A DNA stretch of 60,598 nucleotides from CAZWSX01 sp964636985 (GCA_964636985.1 CAZWSX010000035.1:1-60598), one strand, 5' to 3'; numbered from the stretch's first letter, positions 26,796 through 35,970 are shown. Numbers and translations are program-made. Notes: generated from the sequence alone by a model not told the origin.

Positions 26796-28268
26796 TTGAA
26801 CATTCTTCTTGCCAGTAGCGAAGTAGTGCCTTTCGCCAAGACGGGTGGACTGGCCGACGTGTGTGGTGCGTTGCCCCGCGAACTTGCCAAACTGGGCCAC
26901 AACGCGTCCGTGATTTTGCCGGCCTTCCGCAGCACGCGCCAAAGCGGCCGGCCGATCGAAGGAACCGGCATCCAGTTCGACGTTCCCATCGGATCGCGCA
27001 TCGTCCGTGGACGGCTTCTTAAATCAACCTTGCCCGATAGCGACGTGCCGGTCTACCTCGTCGAACAGGATGAGTACTACGACCGTCCGGAACTCTACCG
27101 AGCCTCGGGCGAAGACTACCGCGACAACTGCGAGCGATTTGTTTTCTTTTGCCGCGCCGTCATGGAGACGATTCGCCTGGCACAATTGCCGGTCGACGTG
27201 ATCCACTGCAACGATTGGCAAACGGGATTGATTCCAGCGCTGCAAGCTATCGACTACCGCCACACGCACGGCTACGAGAAGATCGTCACGCTGATGACGA
27301 TCCACAATATGGCCTATCAGGGAAATTTCCCCGCCAACGATATGCACCTGACGGGGCTCGATTGGAAGTACTTCAATTGGCAGCAGCTTGAGTTTTACGG
27401 CAACCTGAATCTCTTGAAGACAGGCCTGGTCTTCTCCGACGCGATCAACACCGTCAGCCCGCGCTACGCGCTTGAGATCCAGTCGTCGGACATGGGTTGC
27501 GGCCTTGAAGGCGTTCTTCAATCGCGCAGCGCCGTGCTGAGTGGGATTGTGAATGGCGTCGACTATGGCATCTGGAACCCGGCCATCGATCCCCAGTTGC
27601 CCATGCAATACGACGAGCACAATTGGTCGACAGGCAAAGCGTTCTGCAAAGCCGCACTCCAGCGTGAAGTGGGGCTGCCGCAAGAAGCTGGCGTACCGCT
27701 AGTCGGACTGATCGGACGCTTAGCCGATCAGAAGGGCTGGGACCTTGTCGAGCCATGCATCCGCCAATGGGCGGCGCATCGCGACGTTCAATGGGTCGTG
27801 CTGGGTTCGGGCGAGCCACACTATCAAGAAAAGTTGCAGCAACTGGCAAGTCAGTATCCACACCGCGTGGCGGTGAAGTTGGCTTTCAGCGACGAACTGG
27901 CGCACCGCATCGAGGCCGGCAGCGACATGTTCCTGATGCCGAGCCGCTACGAGCCCTGCGGCCTGAACCAGCTCTATAGCCTGCAATACGGCTCGGTCCC
28001 CATCGTCCGCGAGACCGGCGGCCTCGCCGACACCATTTGCGATGCCTCGCCCGAAAACCTGGCGGATCGCGTGGCCAACGGGTTCAGCTTCGAGGAATAC
28101 AGCCTTCCGGCAATGGAAAACGCACTTGAGAAGGCTGTCGCGTTGTATCAGCAGTCGCCCGAATCGTGGGGCCACCTGGTCGTGACTGGAATGCGTCAAA
28201 ACTGGAGCTGGTCGAACAGCGCTGCCCGCTACGTCAGCCTCTACCAGGCAATGATGGCGCGAGTATAG
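26796..28268 (+). CDS. glgA: Glycogen synthase (ADP-glucose starch/glycogen synthase)
   Basis: 490 residues of GT5-family GT-B glycosyltransferase, adding glucosyl units from ADP-glucose to alpha-1,4-glucan. The start is TTG 26796, giving MNILLASSEVVPFAKTGGLADV at the N-terminus, where KTGGLADV is the ADP-glucose-binding KxGGL motif. Also seen: DVIHCNDWQTGLIP, TIHNMAYQGNF, VSPRYA, GIVNGVDYGIWNP, and the C-terminal LMPSRYEPCGLNQLY plus VRETGGLADT that bind the nucleotide sugar. Length and motif order are canonical. No other glg gene is adjacent. Confidence 0.96.
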   Translation: MNILLASSEVVPFAKTGGLADVCGALPRELAKLGHNASVILPAFRSTRQSGRPIEGTGIQFDVPIGSRIVRGRLLKSTLPDSDVPVYLVEQDEYYDRPELYRASGEDYRDNCERFVFFCRAVMETIRLAQLPVDVIHCNDWQTGLIPALQAIDYRHTHGYEKIVTLMTIHNMAYQGNFPANDMHLTGLDWKYFNWQQLEFYGNLNLLKTGLVFSDAINTVSPRYALEIQSSDMGCGLEGVLQSRSAVLSGIVNGVDYGIWNPAIDPQLPMQYDEHNWSTGKAFCKAALQREVGLPQEAGVPLVGLIGRLADQKGWDLVEPCIRQWAAHRDVQWVVLGSGEPHYQEKLQQLASQYPHRVAVKLAFSDELAHRIEAGSDMFLMPSRYEPCGLNQLYSLQYGSVPIVRETGGLADTICDASPENLADRVANGFSFEEYSLPAMENALEKAVALYQQSPESWGHLVVTGMRQNWSWSNSAARYVSLYQAMMARV

Positions 28269-28281
28269 CGAACTGCGATTG

Positions 28282-28309
28282 GCCGTTCGCAGGTGAGATG
28301 CCGGCCTAC
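28282..28309 (-). repeat. Weak REP-like element, GTAG head
   Basis: On the minus strand GTAG precedes GCCG, a 16-nt loop, then CGGC. It sits in the 56-bp gap between the convergent glgA and vWA genes and is followed by a run of eight T on the plus strand, so it could also serve as a terminator for glgA. Confidence 0.35.
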
Positions 28310-28324
28310 AGCTTTTTTTTAGGC

Positions 28325-30376
28325 CTATAACTTTTTGGGCACTGGCCGAGCTTTCGGACGATCCAGCATCATTTTCTCTTCATCGCGCGGCCGCGCGGGT
28401 GGAGGGTTGTTGTTCGCGGCTGGATTCATCTTGGGTGGCGGGGGAGGAGGCGGAAGATAGTCTTCCGTCCATTTCCAGCCGATCGGCGTGGCCAGTTCCT
28501 TTTCGGCCATGTGGGCCCACGGCGTGCCGGCGTGATCGGCTGCCACGCGCTTGAGATACGTCTTCGCCTTCTCAGCCATTTGCGAAAGCTGGCTTCCCAC
28601 CGTGACGGAGTCGGCCGGCTTCAAAACCCAAACATTCGTCTTGGGATCGGTGGCCTTCAATCCCCGCTTCGCGCTGGCGAGCATCGCGTTATAAGTTTCG
28701 GTTCGCACCTTCGCGGCCATCACGCGTCCAATCGCCAGGTCGTAGCCGGCCTGCCAACGGGGAGTAATTTCCTTCGGGCGATCCGCCTCTCCCTCTTTGA
28801 GGATTTCGAACATGATTTCGATGCGAGGTTCGAGCACGGCCGCTGCTCGTTGCGCCTGCGTCAGCGATTCGACAAATTGCCCTTCGTCGCGTTTTACGAA
28901 CCGCAGTTGAGGATTCTCCATCTCACCCACGAGTGAAGCCTTCGAAGCTTTCACCAGGGCCTGGCGGCACCTGTTCTTTTGCACACGGCGGACCGATTCC
29001 TCGAAGGAGACGTAGTCGGGCTTGTAGCGACGCATCGCTTCGGAATCGTAGAAGTATTTGAGGTGAGCCTCGAACGGCTGGATCGATGCCTTGGTAACAG
29101 CCCCTTTGCTCTCGCGGCTGGAGTGGACGGTGAAGTACGTGCCGCCTGTTTCATAGCAGAGCCGGGTCAGTGCGAACGGACCAAAGCCCGAATCGATCGG
29201 CGCCGATTCCTCGAAGGCGATTTGCCCCGATCCAATCTGCACGAATTCGGGGAACATCGATTCAGGCCCCTGCTCGACCACGCCCCATTGCGGCGTTTGG
29301 TCGAACTTCGGATCGGGATCGACCCATTTCACCTGCGTTTCGCGTTGGCCGAACGGAGCCGGAACCCCCACCACGTAGACAGGCATCGCCAGGCGGCGGC
29401 AGGTCTTTACGGTGATCTCGAGCTTGTCGTTCGCGTCCGAACCAATCTCGTCGGAGAAAACAACCAACATCACGTTCCGCTTGTCGTTTCCGGAGGTTCG
29501 ATAGTGGGCGAACTTTTGGGCCGCTTTCAAGACGGCCGTGAACGTCATCTCATCGCCCGAGTCGTCTGCCGGGATCTTGCTTACGGCTTCCTGGATTTCG
29601 GCCAGATTGTCGGTCGGTTCCTTCGTCATCCATTTCACGTCGGAGCCAAAGCACATCACGCTTGTGAGAAGCGGCTTGTCTTCGTGTTTCGAAAAGGCGG
29701 TCGTCCCAGCGGCTTCGACAATGCCGAGCTCGCGATAGATCCGATCAAACCGCTCGTTCACCGTCGCTCGTTGCTTGATCATGCTCGGAGATTGGTCGAA
29801 CAACCAAACCACCAGCGTTTTGTTGTCGTCGAGCGATTGAAGGATTTCGTACGTCAGACGGTCAACGGCTCCGGCGGCTCCAATCGCTCCCTCGCCCGAC
29901 GTTCCTTTGACCACCATCAATTCGTGGGCGCTCATTGCCGCCGGCACGTCGAACGAACGGTTCATCTCGAACTCGGGGGCGCCGGTGGTTTCCACCATGT
30001 TGACCGGAACATCTACGTCGGTGATCGGCCCGAGTTCGGGTCCCAACGAAAGCGCCATCCCACTGCCGTTGGCGCTACCCGCCCCCACTTCTTCGACCGG
30101 AATATCGCTGACCGTAAACTCTTCGGGCGGGAGGACGATCTCTTCGAGCGGTTCCAGAGGCGGATCGCTCACCATCACGACTTCAGGGACCACTTCCTCG
30201 ACGGGAATGACCACGTAAGCCAAGACGGCCACCAACGTGACGTGCACAAGAAGCGAGGCGAAAAACGACAGCACATCGGCGTCGAAAGGAGATTCTTCCT
30301 CACCCGTCGTGATTTTCCACCACCGACGGAGATTTCGAAAAATACTCACGCCGCTTCTCCTTGGTCGCTTGTCCAT
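28325..30376 (-). CDS. Membrane-anchored von Willebrand factor A-domain protein
   Basis: 683 residues. It has a basic N-terminal cytoplasmic stretch, one membrane anchor (VLSFFASLLVHVTLVAVLAYVVIP, about 35-60), an acidic Pro/Glu/Val-rich linker and a vWA domain (about 185-420). The MIDAS motif is visible in WLFDQSPSM (DxSxS), with the fold continuing through NVMLVVFSDEIGSD and MPVYVVGVPAPFG. A helical C-terminal region follows, ending in a proline run and KKARP-like basic tail. The N-terminal anchor plus Pro/Glu linker recalls TonB-like layouts. A metal-dependent protein-binding role at the envelope is likely; the partner is unknown. It converges on glgA. Confidence 0.8.
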   Translation of the reverse strand: MDKRPRRSGVSIFRNLRRWWKITTGEEESPFDADVLSFFASLLVHVTLVAVLAYVVIPVEEVVPEVVMVSDPPLEPLEEIVLPPEEFTVSDIPVEEVGAGSANGSGMALSLGPELGPITDVDVPVNMVETTGAPEFEMNRSFDVPAAMSAHELMVVKGTSGEGAIGAAGAVDRLTYEILQSLDDNKTLVVWLFDQSPSMIKQRATVNERFDRIYRELGIVEAAGTTAFSKHEDKPLLTSVMCFGSDVKWMTKEPTDNLAEIQEAVSKIPADDSGDEMTFTAVLKAAQKFAHYRTSGNDKRNVMLVVFSDEIGSDANDKLEITVKTCRRLAMPVYVVGVPAPFGQRETQVKWVDPDPKFDQTPQWGVVEQGPESMFPEFVQIGSGQIAFEESAPIDSGFGPFALTRLCYETGGTYFTVHSSRESKGAVTKASIQPFEAHLKYFYDSEAMRRYKPDYVSFEESVRRVQKNRCRQALVKASKASLVGEMENPQLRFVKRDEGQFVESLTQAQRAAAVLEPRIEIMFEILKEGEADRPKEITPRWQAGYDLAIGRVMAAKVRTETYNAMLASAKRGLKATDPKTNVWVLKPADSVTVGSQLSQMAEKAKTYLKRVAADHAGTPWAHMAEKELATPIGWKWTEDYLPPPPPPPKMNPAANNNPPPARPRDEEKMMLDRPKARPVPKKL

Positions 30377-31116
30377 CGAGGATGGGCGACATTGGGCGCC
30401 CCAAATGGTCTCGATCCGAACTCGTTCGCAACCTAACCCTAAAGCATTTGCCGTTGCTGGCTTGTGGTAACGCCCATTTTCTACGGAAACGCCAAAAATA
30501 GGCTTACTTCATGATTGTCACGTAAGCCGCTCAACGAATCAAGCAACATGATTCGGATTCTTCGCGGCGAGCTCCCGGCACGTGGGAGCCTAATCTCCCA
30601 TTACACGCCGGAAATCAAGCCTAAATGGGCAACACCGGCAGGCTTCCCCGAAGCTGGCCCCAGTTCAGGGAAGCCGCCTGTGCTGTGCCACCTATTTCAG
30701 AACAAATGCATCGACAAAAAGTACTCGATCGGGGCGTTCTCCGACTGCTAAGACCCCTGCGAGAGCCTGCGGCATTTCTCCTCTCGCGGTCTGACGGATT
30801 GGTAACGGGCGTGCCGCCGCCCTGCGCTACGATCGAACTTGCCCGGTGCTAGTTCAACGTCTAGGATCAAGCACGCACGGGAAATTGTGCCGATCGGCTA
30901 GTCTTTTTCCTTTGCGCAAAGGGCGCGGATGCCCGATCCCCGCCCTGTTAGGTGAAAATAGGCGGTTTTGGTCCTGGAAATCGTGTTTTGGTCCCAGAAG
31001 CCTTGTTCAGAAAAAAGTGGATCGCGGTGGCGACTAACTTTTGGGGGACCAAAGGCTAGGGCGAATTCTCGTCCCCTTGTCCTACTTCCTTCGTTTTGAG
31101 TGAAGGTGCTCGCAAT
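30377..31116. other. Long intergenic region with hairpins, no gene
   Basis: 740 bp between the divergent vWA and S41 protease genes. It holds a short stem GCTCCC/GGGAGC at 30571-30589, a long imperfect hairpin at 30627-30693, and three TTTTGGTCC-type motifs near the protease start. No reading frame here shows protein-like character. Confidence 0.5.
30627..30693 (-). repeat. Long imperfect hairpin, REP-like GTGG head
   Basis: The arms around GGCTTCCC (30641-30648) and GGGAAGCC (30668-30675) extend outward through CACCGGC/GCCTGTG. They close inward through CTGG/CCAG around a 2-nt loop, making an almost continuous hairpin of about 63 nt. On the minus strand it starts with GTGG. It could be an extended REP copy or a structured RNA. 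Confidence 0.45.
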
Positions 31117-33309
31117 ATGTTGTGTTCCTTGGCGATTCGTTCCAGCGTCTTTCGAACGCTTCACAGTTGGCGGTTAGGTCACTTGGCGGTGGTGTTAGCA
31201 GTTTTGGGCGTGGCTCATATCGCGCCGGCCCAAGGACCCAATCCCGCCAACAAACAGCGTCCGCCGGCCATTCGATTGGCTCAAAACCCCAAGGTCGCAG
31301 AACCCAACGCGGAGGAAGCGGAAGCTGCTCGGCGTAAACGCGCCGCCAGCGATCGCCAAATCATCAACACCGTTTTCACGTTGATGAAGCAAGACCACCT
31401 GACGAAGCACCCGCTCGACGACGAGATCTCGCAGCGAGCCCTCTCGCTGTTTTTGAAGCAGCTCGACCCGCTCAAGATGTACTTCTACCAATCCGACATT
31501 GACGAGTTCGAGCGCTCGCGCAACCAGCTCGACGACTTTGTCGGATCCAAGAAGGACAGCAGTTTTGGTTACTTCGTCTTCAGCCGCTGGATCGAACGGG
31601 TCCAAGAACGCGTCGCGATGGTGAACCAAATCCTGAAAGAGAAACTCGATTTCACCGCCCATGAGTCTCTCGTCACCGATGGCGACAAACTCAAGTATGC
31701 GACTACGCCTGAAGAATCGATGGCCCGCTGGCGCAAGCGGGTGAAGTACGACTTGTTGCTGCTCAAGAGCGACAAGACCGAGAAGCTGACCGACGAAGCC
31801 GCGCGGCAACGCCTCGCGCGCCGTTACAGCGCCCTTTTGCGTAACGCCACACAGACCGAGCAAGACGAACAACTGGAGACGTTTTTGACGTCGATCACGT
31901 CGTCGTACGACCCGCACACGAATTACATGTCGCCCAGCAGCCTGGACGACTTCAACATGCAGATGAAGTTGAGCCTCGACGGAATCGGGGCAGCGCTCCA
32001 ATCGATCGATGGCTACACGGAAGTTTCGAAGATCGTCCCCGGCGGCGCCGCCGACAAGCAAGGCGAGCTGAAGGAAAAGGATCGCATTGTGTCGGTCGGA
32101 CAAGGCACCGATGGCGAGATGGTCGACGTTAACGAAATGAAGCTGAAGAAGATTGTCGATCAGATCCGCGGCAAGGCCGGCACCATCGTCCGGTTGGGCG
32201 TGATCCCCGCTGGCACGAACGAAATCAAGATCATCCAGATCACCCGCGCGAAAATCGAACTTAAGGATAGCGAAGCGCGCGGCGAGATTATCGAAGCAGG
32301 CGAAAAGGTCGGCGGCGGAGCCTACAGATTCGGCTTCATCGACCTTCCCAGCTTCTACATGGACATGGATGGAGCCAAGAAGGGCGTCGTCGATTTTAAG
32401 AGCACCACCAAAGACTGCGAACGGATATTGAACGACTTCAAGGCCAAGGGGGTCGATTGCGTGATCCTCGACCTCCGCAAAAACGGCGGCGGCAGCCTGC
32501 AAGAAGCCATTCGCCTGACGGGCTTGTTCATCGAAGCCGGCCCGGTCGTTCAAGTAAAGGATTCCAACGGCGAAGTAAGCCCGTACAACGACGAAAATGA
32601 AACGATGCTGTGGTCGGGTCCGCTCGTGGTCCTTAACAGCAAGTTTAGCGCGAGTGCCAGCGAAATCTTCGCCGGCGCCATCCAGGACTACCAGCGAGGA
32701 TTGATTGTGGGCGACACCACGACCCACGGCAAAGGAACGGTTCAAAGCCTGATCGAGCTTGGCAGCACGCTGTTCGCCAATGGTCGCCGGCCGCCGAACT
32801 TGGGCGCGCTCAAGGTCACGATGCAACAGTTCTATCGTCCCAGCGGCGACAGCACGCAGAAGCGGGGTGTGTACTCGGATGTCATTCTCCCGTCGATCAC
32901 CGACAAGATGGACGTCGCCGAATCGGACCTCGATTACGCACTCGAGTTCGACAAGGTCGACGAGCAACCTCACGCTCGGTTCAACCAGATCAACTCAAAC
33001 ATGGTTCGCGAATTGCGGAACCGATCGCAAGCTCGGATTGCGGCATCGGCTGACTTCCAAAAGCTCGACAAGAACATTGCCCGCTTCGTCGATCAAAAGA
33101 CAAAGAAGGAAGTGCAACTGAACGAGGCCGACTTCCTGGCGCAACGCGAGGAAATCGATGCGGAACGTGAGCAGGAAAAGATGGCCGAAGAGAACGAAAA
33201 GGCCCGCGACAAAGTGGTACAGCGGAATTACTACACCGACGAAGTATTGCACATCGCCGTCGACTACATGAACCTGCTGGGCCTGAACAAGGTCGCCAAG
33301 GCGAAGTAA
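31117..33309 (+). CDS. S41 tail-specific C-terminal processing protease (Prc/Tsp type)
   Basis: About 730 residues from ATG 31117 (a TTG at 31096 is possible). A signal or anchor segment (HLAVVLAVLGVAHIAPAQ) leads into the Tsp N-terminal helical domain, with KHPLDDEISQRALSLFLKQLDPLKMYF. A PDZ domain (about 255-345, LDGIGAALQSIDGY, IVPGGAADKQG) is followed by the S41 catalytic core. Ser is in NSKFSASASEIFAGA and Lys in TTHGKGTVQ, the Ser-Lys dyad. The C-terminal Lys/Glu-rich helical region is the Tsp C-terminal domain. It degrades or trims periplasmic proteins from their C-termini. A GC-rich hairpin lies 55 bp downstream. Confidence 0.92.
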   Translation: MLCSLAIRSSVFRTLHSWRLGHLAVVLAVLGVAHIAPAQGPNPANKQRPPAIRLAQNPKVAEPNAEEAEAARRKRAASDRQIINTVFTLMKQDHLTKHPLDDEISQRALSLFLKQLDPLKMYFYQSDIDEFERSRNQLDDFVGSKKDSSFGYFVFSRWIERVQERVAMVNQILKEKLDFTAHESLVTDGDKLKYATTPEESMARWRKRVKYDLLLLKSDKTEKLTDEAARQRLARRYSALLRNATQTEQDEQLETFLTSITSSYDPHTNYMSPSSLDDFNMQMKLSLDGIGAALQSIDGYTEVSKIVPGGAADKQGELKEKDRIVSVGQGTDGEMVDVNEMKLKKIVDQIRGKAGTIVRLGVIPAGTNEIKIIQITRAKIELKDSEARGEIIEAGEKVGGGAYRFGFIDLPSFYMDMDGAKKGVVDFKSTTKDCERILNDFKAKGVDCVILDLRKNGGGSLQEAIRLTGLFIEAGPVVQVKDSNGEVSPYNDENETMLWSGPLVVLNSKFSASASEIFAGAIQDYQRGLIVGDTTTHGKGTVQSLIELGSTLFANGRRPPNLGALKVTMQQFYRPSGDSTQKRGVYSDVILPSITDKMDVAESDLDYALEFDKVDEQPHARFNQINSNMVRELRNRSQARIAASADFQKLDKNIARFVDQKTKKEVQLNEADFLAQREEIDAEREQEKMAEENEKARDKVVQRNYYTDEVLHIAVDYMNLLGLNKVAKAK

Positions 33310-33363
33310 GTCGATTGCTTCGTCCGCGGAAAACTAAGTTTCCCGCGAGCCCCAAAAACGATT

Positions 33364-33390
33364 CGCGGGCGGTTATCGAGACCGCCCGCG
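33364..33390 (+). terminator. Candidate terminator hairpin after S41 protease
   Basis: CGCGGGCGGT and ACCGCCCGCG form a perfect 10-bp stem around TATCGAG, followed by the T-rich TTGTCGTTTGG. It is 55 bp after the stop codon. The T tract is imperfect. Confidence 0.5.
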
Positions 33391-33421
33391 TTGTCGTTTG
33401 GTGACCTAACGGACAAAATGG

Positions 33422-34531
33422 ATGAATGCATTGGAAGTGGGGCCCGCCACCAGAGCCAAACGGATGCTCGTCATGGGATTAAGCAAACCCTTCATCAGAT
33501 TCGCACCGGCAGTTGCCTGGTTGGCCTTCCTCTTGTTGGTCCCATTCGCGCTGCGCGCCGACGACATTAGCTTTGGGAAGTTGGACAAGGCGCTCCCCGA
33601 ACGCTCTTGGGGCGCGCTTGACCACTGGTGCGACGAAATGGTGTGCTCCGACTGGCGCGTCCAATCCAACGTGGTGACCCATCGCTGCCGGGTCCTCGAC
33701 GGCAACGACGATCGTGTTTGTTCAGGCGACTACGCGACTTGTCGCGCCTTCTTAGATCGAGAACGAGCCGCGGGCAAAATCGCCAAAACGAAACCGGACG
33801 TTGTGATCTGCCTGCATGGACTGGCCCGCTCGCGCGACTCCATGAAGGGTCTCGTCGACGTGATCAACGGGACGCAAGACTTCTCGGCCATTAGTTTCGG
33901 CTACGCCAGCATGAGTGCGACGCTGGATGAACACGCTTCCGCGCTTGCCAAGACCATCGAAGCGCTCGATGGCGCCGAACGGATTCACTTCGTCGCCCAT
34001 AGCATGGGGAACATTGTGATCCGGCGGATGATGGCGAAACAAATCGCCGCGCAAGGGAAAGTCGATCCTCGCTTCGGCCGGATGGTCATGCTCGGCCCGC
34101 CCAATCAAGGTGCGGCACTTGCCCAGTTCTTAGGCGGCAGCAAGTTCATCGGACTTGTGCTCGGTCCCGCGGCCAAACAATTGGGACCTGAATGGGTACA
34201 AACCGAATTGGGACTCGTCACTCCTCCCATCGATTTCGCGATCATCGCGGGCGGCCAGTCGACCGGAGGCTATAGCCCCATTCTCACAGGCGACGACGAC
34301 TTCATCGTCCGCGTCGCCGAAACCAAGTTGCCCGGCGCGGCCGATTATCGCGTACTCCCGGTTCACCACGCCGGAGTCCGCAGCGCCAACAAGGTGGGCG
34401 ATATGACGCTGTGTTTCCTGCGGAACGGTTACCTGGAAAGTCCTGAATCCAAGCAATCGATCGCCCCCGACGGCCGCCTGATCAAGAGTACGGTCGCCAA
34501 GGAGACTTCCTCGTCGGAAGTATCCCGGTGA
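33422..34531 (+). CDS. Exported alpha/beta-hydrolase (lipase-like)
   Basis: 369 residues as listed; in-frame ATGs at 33464 and 33473 would place the hydrophobic signal (VAWLAFLLLVPFALRA) closer to the N-terminus and are reasonable alternatives. The fold shows VVICLHGLARS (oxyanion region), the nucleophile elbow VAHSMGN (GxSxG-like, with Ala first) and MLGPPNQG. An Asp/His pair near GDDDFIVR and LPVHHAG completes the triad. It resembles bacterial triacylglycerol lipase/PGAP1-like hydrolases. Four cysteines in the N-terminal part may form disulphides. It overlaps ruvX by 4 bp (GTGA), implying translational coupling. Confidence 0.78.
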   Translation: MNALEVGPATRAKRMLVMGLSKPFIRFAPAVAWLAFLLLVPFALRADDISFGKLDKALPERSWGALDHWCDEMVCSDWRVQSNVVTHRCRVLDGNDDRVCSGDYATCRAFLDRERAAGKIAKTKPDVVICLHGLARSRDSMKGLVDVINGTQDFSAISFGYASMSATLDEHASALAKTIEALDGAERIHFVAHSMGNIVIRRMMAKQIAAQGKVDPRFGRMVMLGPPNQGAALAQFLGGSKFIGLVLGPAAKQLGPEWVQTELGLVTPPIDFAIIAGGQSTGGYSPILTGDDDFIVRVAETKLPGAADYRVLPVHHAGVRSANKVGDMTLCFLRNGYLESPESKQSIAPDGRLIKSTVAKETSSSEVSR

Positions 34532-35016
34532 CGACCCCCTTTCCTGAGCAGGGACGCATCGTCGGCATCGATTACGGCGACGTTCGAGTCGGAATCGCCT
34601 TGTCCGATCCACAGCAAAAGTGGGCCAGCCCGCTGGAGCAATACCACCGGCGAACGCCCACGCTCGATGCGCAGTACTTCGCCGCGCTAAAACAGCGCGA
34701 AGGTGTCCTCGGCTGGGTGGTCGGCCTTCCCGTAATGCCCAATGGCACCGACAGCGCCAAGTCGGTGCAAGTTCGAAAATTCGGCGAGTGGCTTACAGAA
34801 CACACGGGGCTGCCCGTGCGATTCTTCGACGAACGCTACACCAGCCGCATGGCCGAGGAGTTGCTGATCGACGCCCAAGTAAAAGCGTCCAAACGCAAAG
34901 CGCTGCGCGACAAGTTGGCCGCGCAGATTCTTTTATCTTCGTACTTCGAGCGCGATCGAAGTCGCGACGCCGAAGGCCGCACCCAATCCGAATCGTCGCG
35001 CGGTCTCGACGATTAG
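34528..35016 (+). CDS. ruvX: Putative pre-16S rRNA nuclease / Holliday junction resolvase (YqgF)
   Basis: 162 residues from a GTG start overlapping the stop of the hydrolase gene. It has an RNase H-like fold: IVGIDYGDVRVGIALSD carries the first catalytic Asp, GWVVGLPVMPNGTDSAKSVQVRKF is the conserved central block, and FFDERYTSRMAEELL the Glu-containing third block. Family members process the 16S rRNA 5' end or resolve junctions. The length is normal apart from a short polar C-terminal extension. Coupling to a secreted lipase is functionally unrelated and probably incidental. Confidence 0.92.
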   Translation: MTTPFPEQGRIVGIDYGDVRVGIALSDPQQKWASPLEQYHRRTPTLDAQYFAALKQREGVLGWVVGLPVMPNGTDSAKSVQVRKFGEWLTEHTGLPVRFFDERYTSRMAEELLIDAQVKASKRKALRDKLAAQILLSSYFERDRSRDAEGRTQSESSRGLDD

Positions 35017-35019
35017 CCG

Positions 35020-35054
35020 GGTGGCACTGGCGTCTTGGGGACGCCAGTGCCACC
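35020..35054. terminator. Perfect 15-bp hairpin between convergent genes (REP-like)
   Basis: GGTGGCACTGGCGTC, loop TTGGG, then its exact complement. It lies 3 bp after ruvX and 4 bp before the end of the convergent esterase, so it can act as a bidirectional terminator. Its GTGG/CCAC ends match the REP-like set. Confidence 0.6.
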
Positions 35055-35058
35055 CCCA

Positions 35059-35970
35059 CTATTTCGCCGTCCACTTCTGTTGGAGTAACCACGCTTCGCA
35101 GGCCGCAGGCCATTTGGTCACAGGCAAGTCGGTTTCGCGAAGCCCGTAACCATGTCCGCCCGCCGAGTACATGTGAAGCTCGGCATTCACGCCAGCGCGC
35201 TTCAGCGCAGCCGCGTAAAGCAAACTGTTCAGCGGCGTCACGCCGTCGTCATAGGTGTGGACCAAAAAGCTCGGCGGCGTAGTTTTGTCGACAATCACCT
35301 CTTCTCGCAGCGCCGTTTGGTCCTCGGTGGTGAGTCCGCCAGCGTAGATCAAAATCGAAAAGTCGGGCCGTGATGAGAGTTCGTCCACCTTGTCGAGTTT
35401 CTCGTAATCGTCGCCTGCGTGACGGCCGGCTGTGAGCGCCGTCACCTGACCACCGGCGGAAAAGCCCAGCATACCGATGCGTTTGCCATCGATCTTCCAA
35501 TCCTCAGCATGGGCGCGAGCCAGACGCACGCTACGCTGCGCGTCTTGAACGGCTGCCTTCCATTTGAGTTTTTCATCGCGGAACGGCACGCGGTACTTAA
35601 GCAGGATCGCCGTCACACCAATCCCGTTGAGCCATTTCGCGACCTCGGTTCCTTCCAGGTCGTAGGCCAGGATGTAGTGACCACCGCCTGGGCAAACAAT
35701 CACCGCCGCGCCAGTGTCCTTTGCCGGATCGGGCTTGAAGACCTCGAGGGTCGGCGTCGACACATTCCCAATCCGCGCAACCCGCCTTCCGGCAACCTTG
35801 CCGTCAGTCTCCTTGGTGGTGTCAGCCTCCGGTGGGAGTTCCTTCGTCTCGCCAGGAGGACGCCCCGGCCAAACGTTGAGAACGTGCGCCGGTTTCGGCT
35901 CAGCAGCCAATGCGGGCGACAGCGAGGCGGCAACAAAGATTAGCGACCAGAGCAATGGCGAGTAACGCAT
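35059..35970 (-). CDS. Exported esterase / acetyl-xylan esterase-like alpha/beta-hydrolase
   Basis: 303 residues with a clear signal peptide (LLWSLIFVAASLSPALAAEP). Seen: VIVCPGGGHYILAYDLEG (oxyanion-hole region), the nucleophile in GMLGFSAGGQV, the Asp in FLVHTYDDGVTP and the His in YSAGGHGYG. This is the BD-FAE/AXE-like branch common in planctomycetes and tied to polysaccharide deacylation or sialic-acid-type esters. The substrate is inferred from the family only. It faces ruvX across the 15-bp hairpin. Confidence 0.82.
   Translation of the reverse strand: MRYSPLLWSLIFVAASLSPALAAEPKPAHVLNVWPGRPPGETKELPPEADTTKETDGKVAGRRVARIGNVSTPTLEVFKPDPAKDTGAAVIVCPGGGHYILAYDLEGTEVAKWLNGIGVTAILLKYRVPFRDEKLKWKAAVQDAQRSVRLARAHAEDWKIDGKRIGMLGFSAGGQVTALTAGRHAGDDYEKLDKVDELSSRPDFSILIYAGGLTTEDQTALREEVIVDKTTPPSFLVHTYDDGVTPLNSLLYAAALKRAGVNAELHMYSAGGHGYGLRETDLPVTKWPAACEAWLLQQKWTAK

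Noticed and set aside
28979..30436. A 485-codon plus-strand open frame over the vWA gene
   Set aside because: Antisense shadow of the vWA gene; Arg/His-rich with no recognisable domain.
31195..32973. A 592-codon minus-strand open frame over the S41 protease
   Set aside because: Antisense shadow: the plus strand encodes a complete S41 protease with all its motifs, and this frame shows none.
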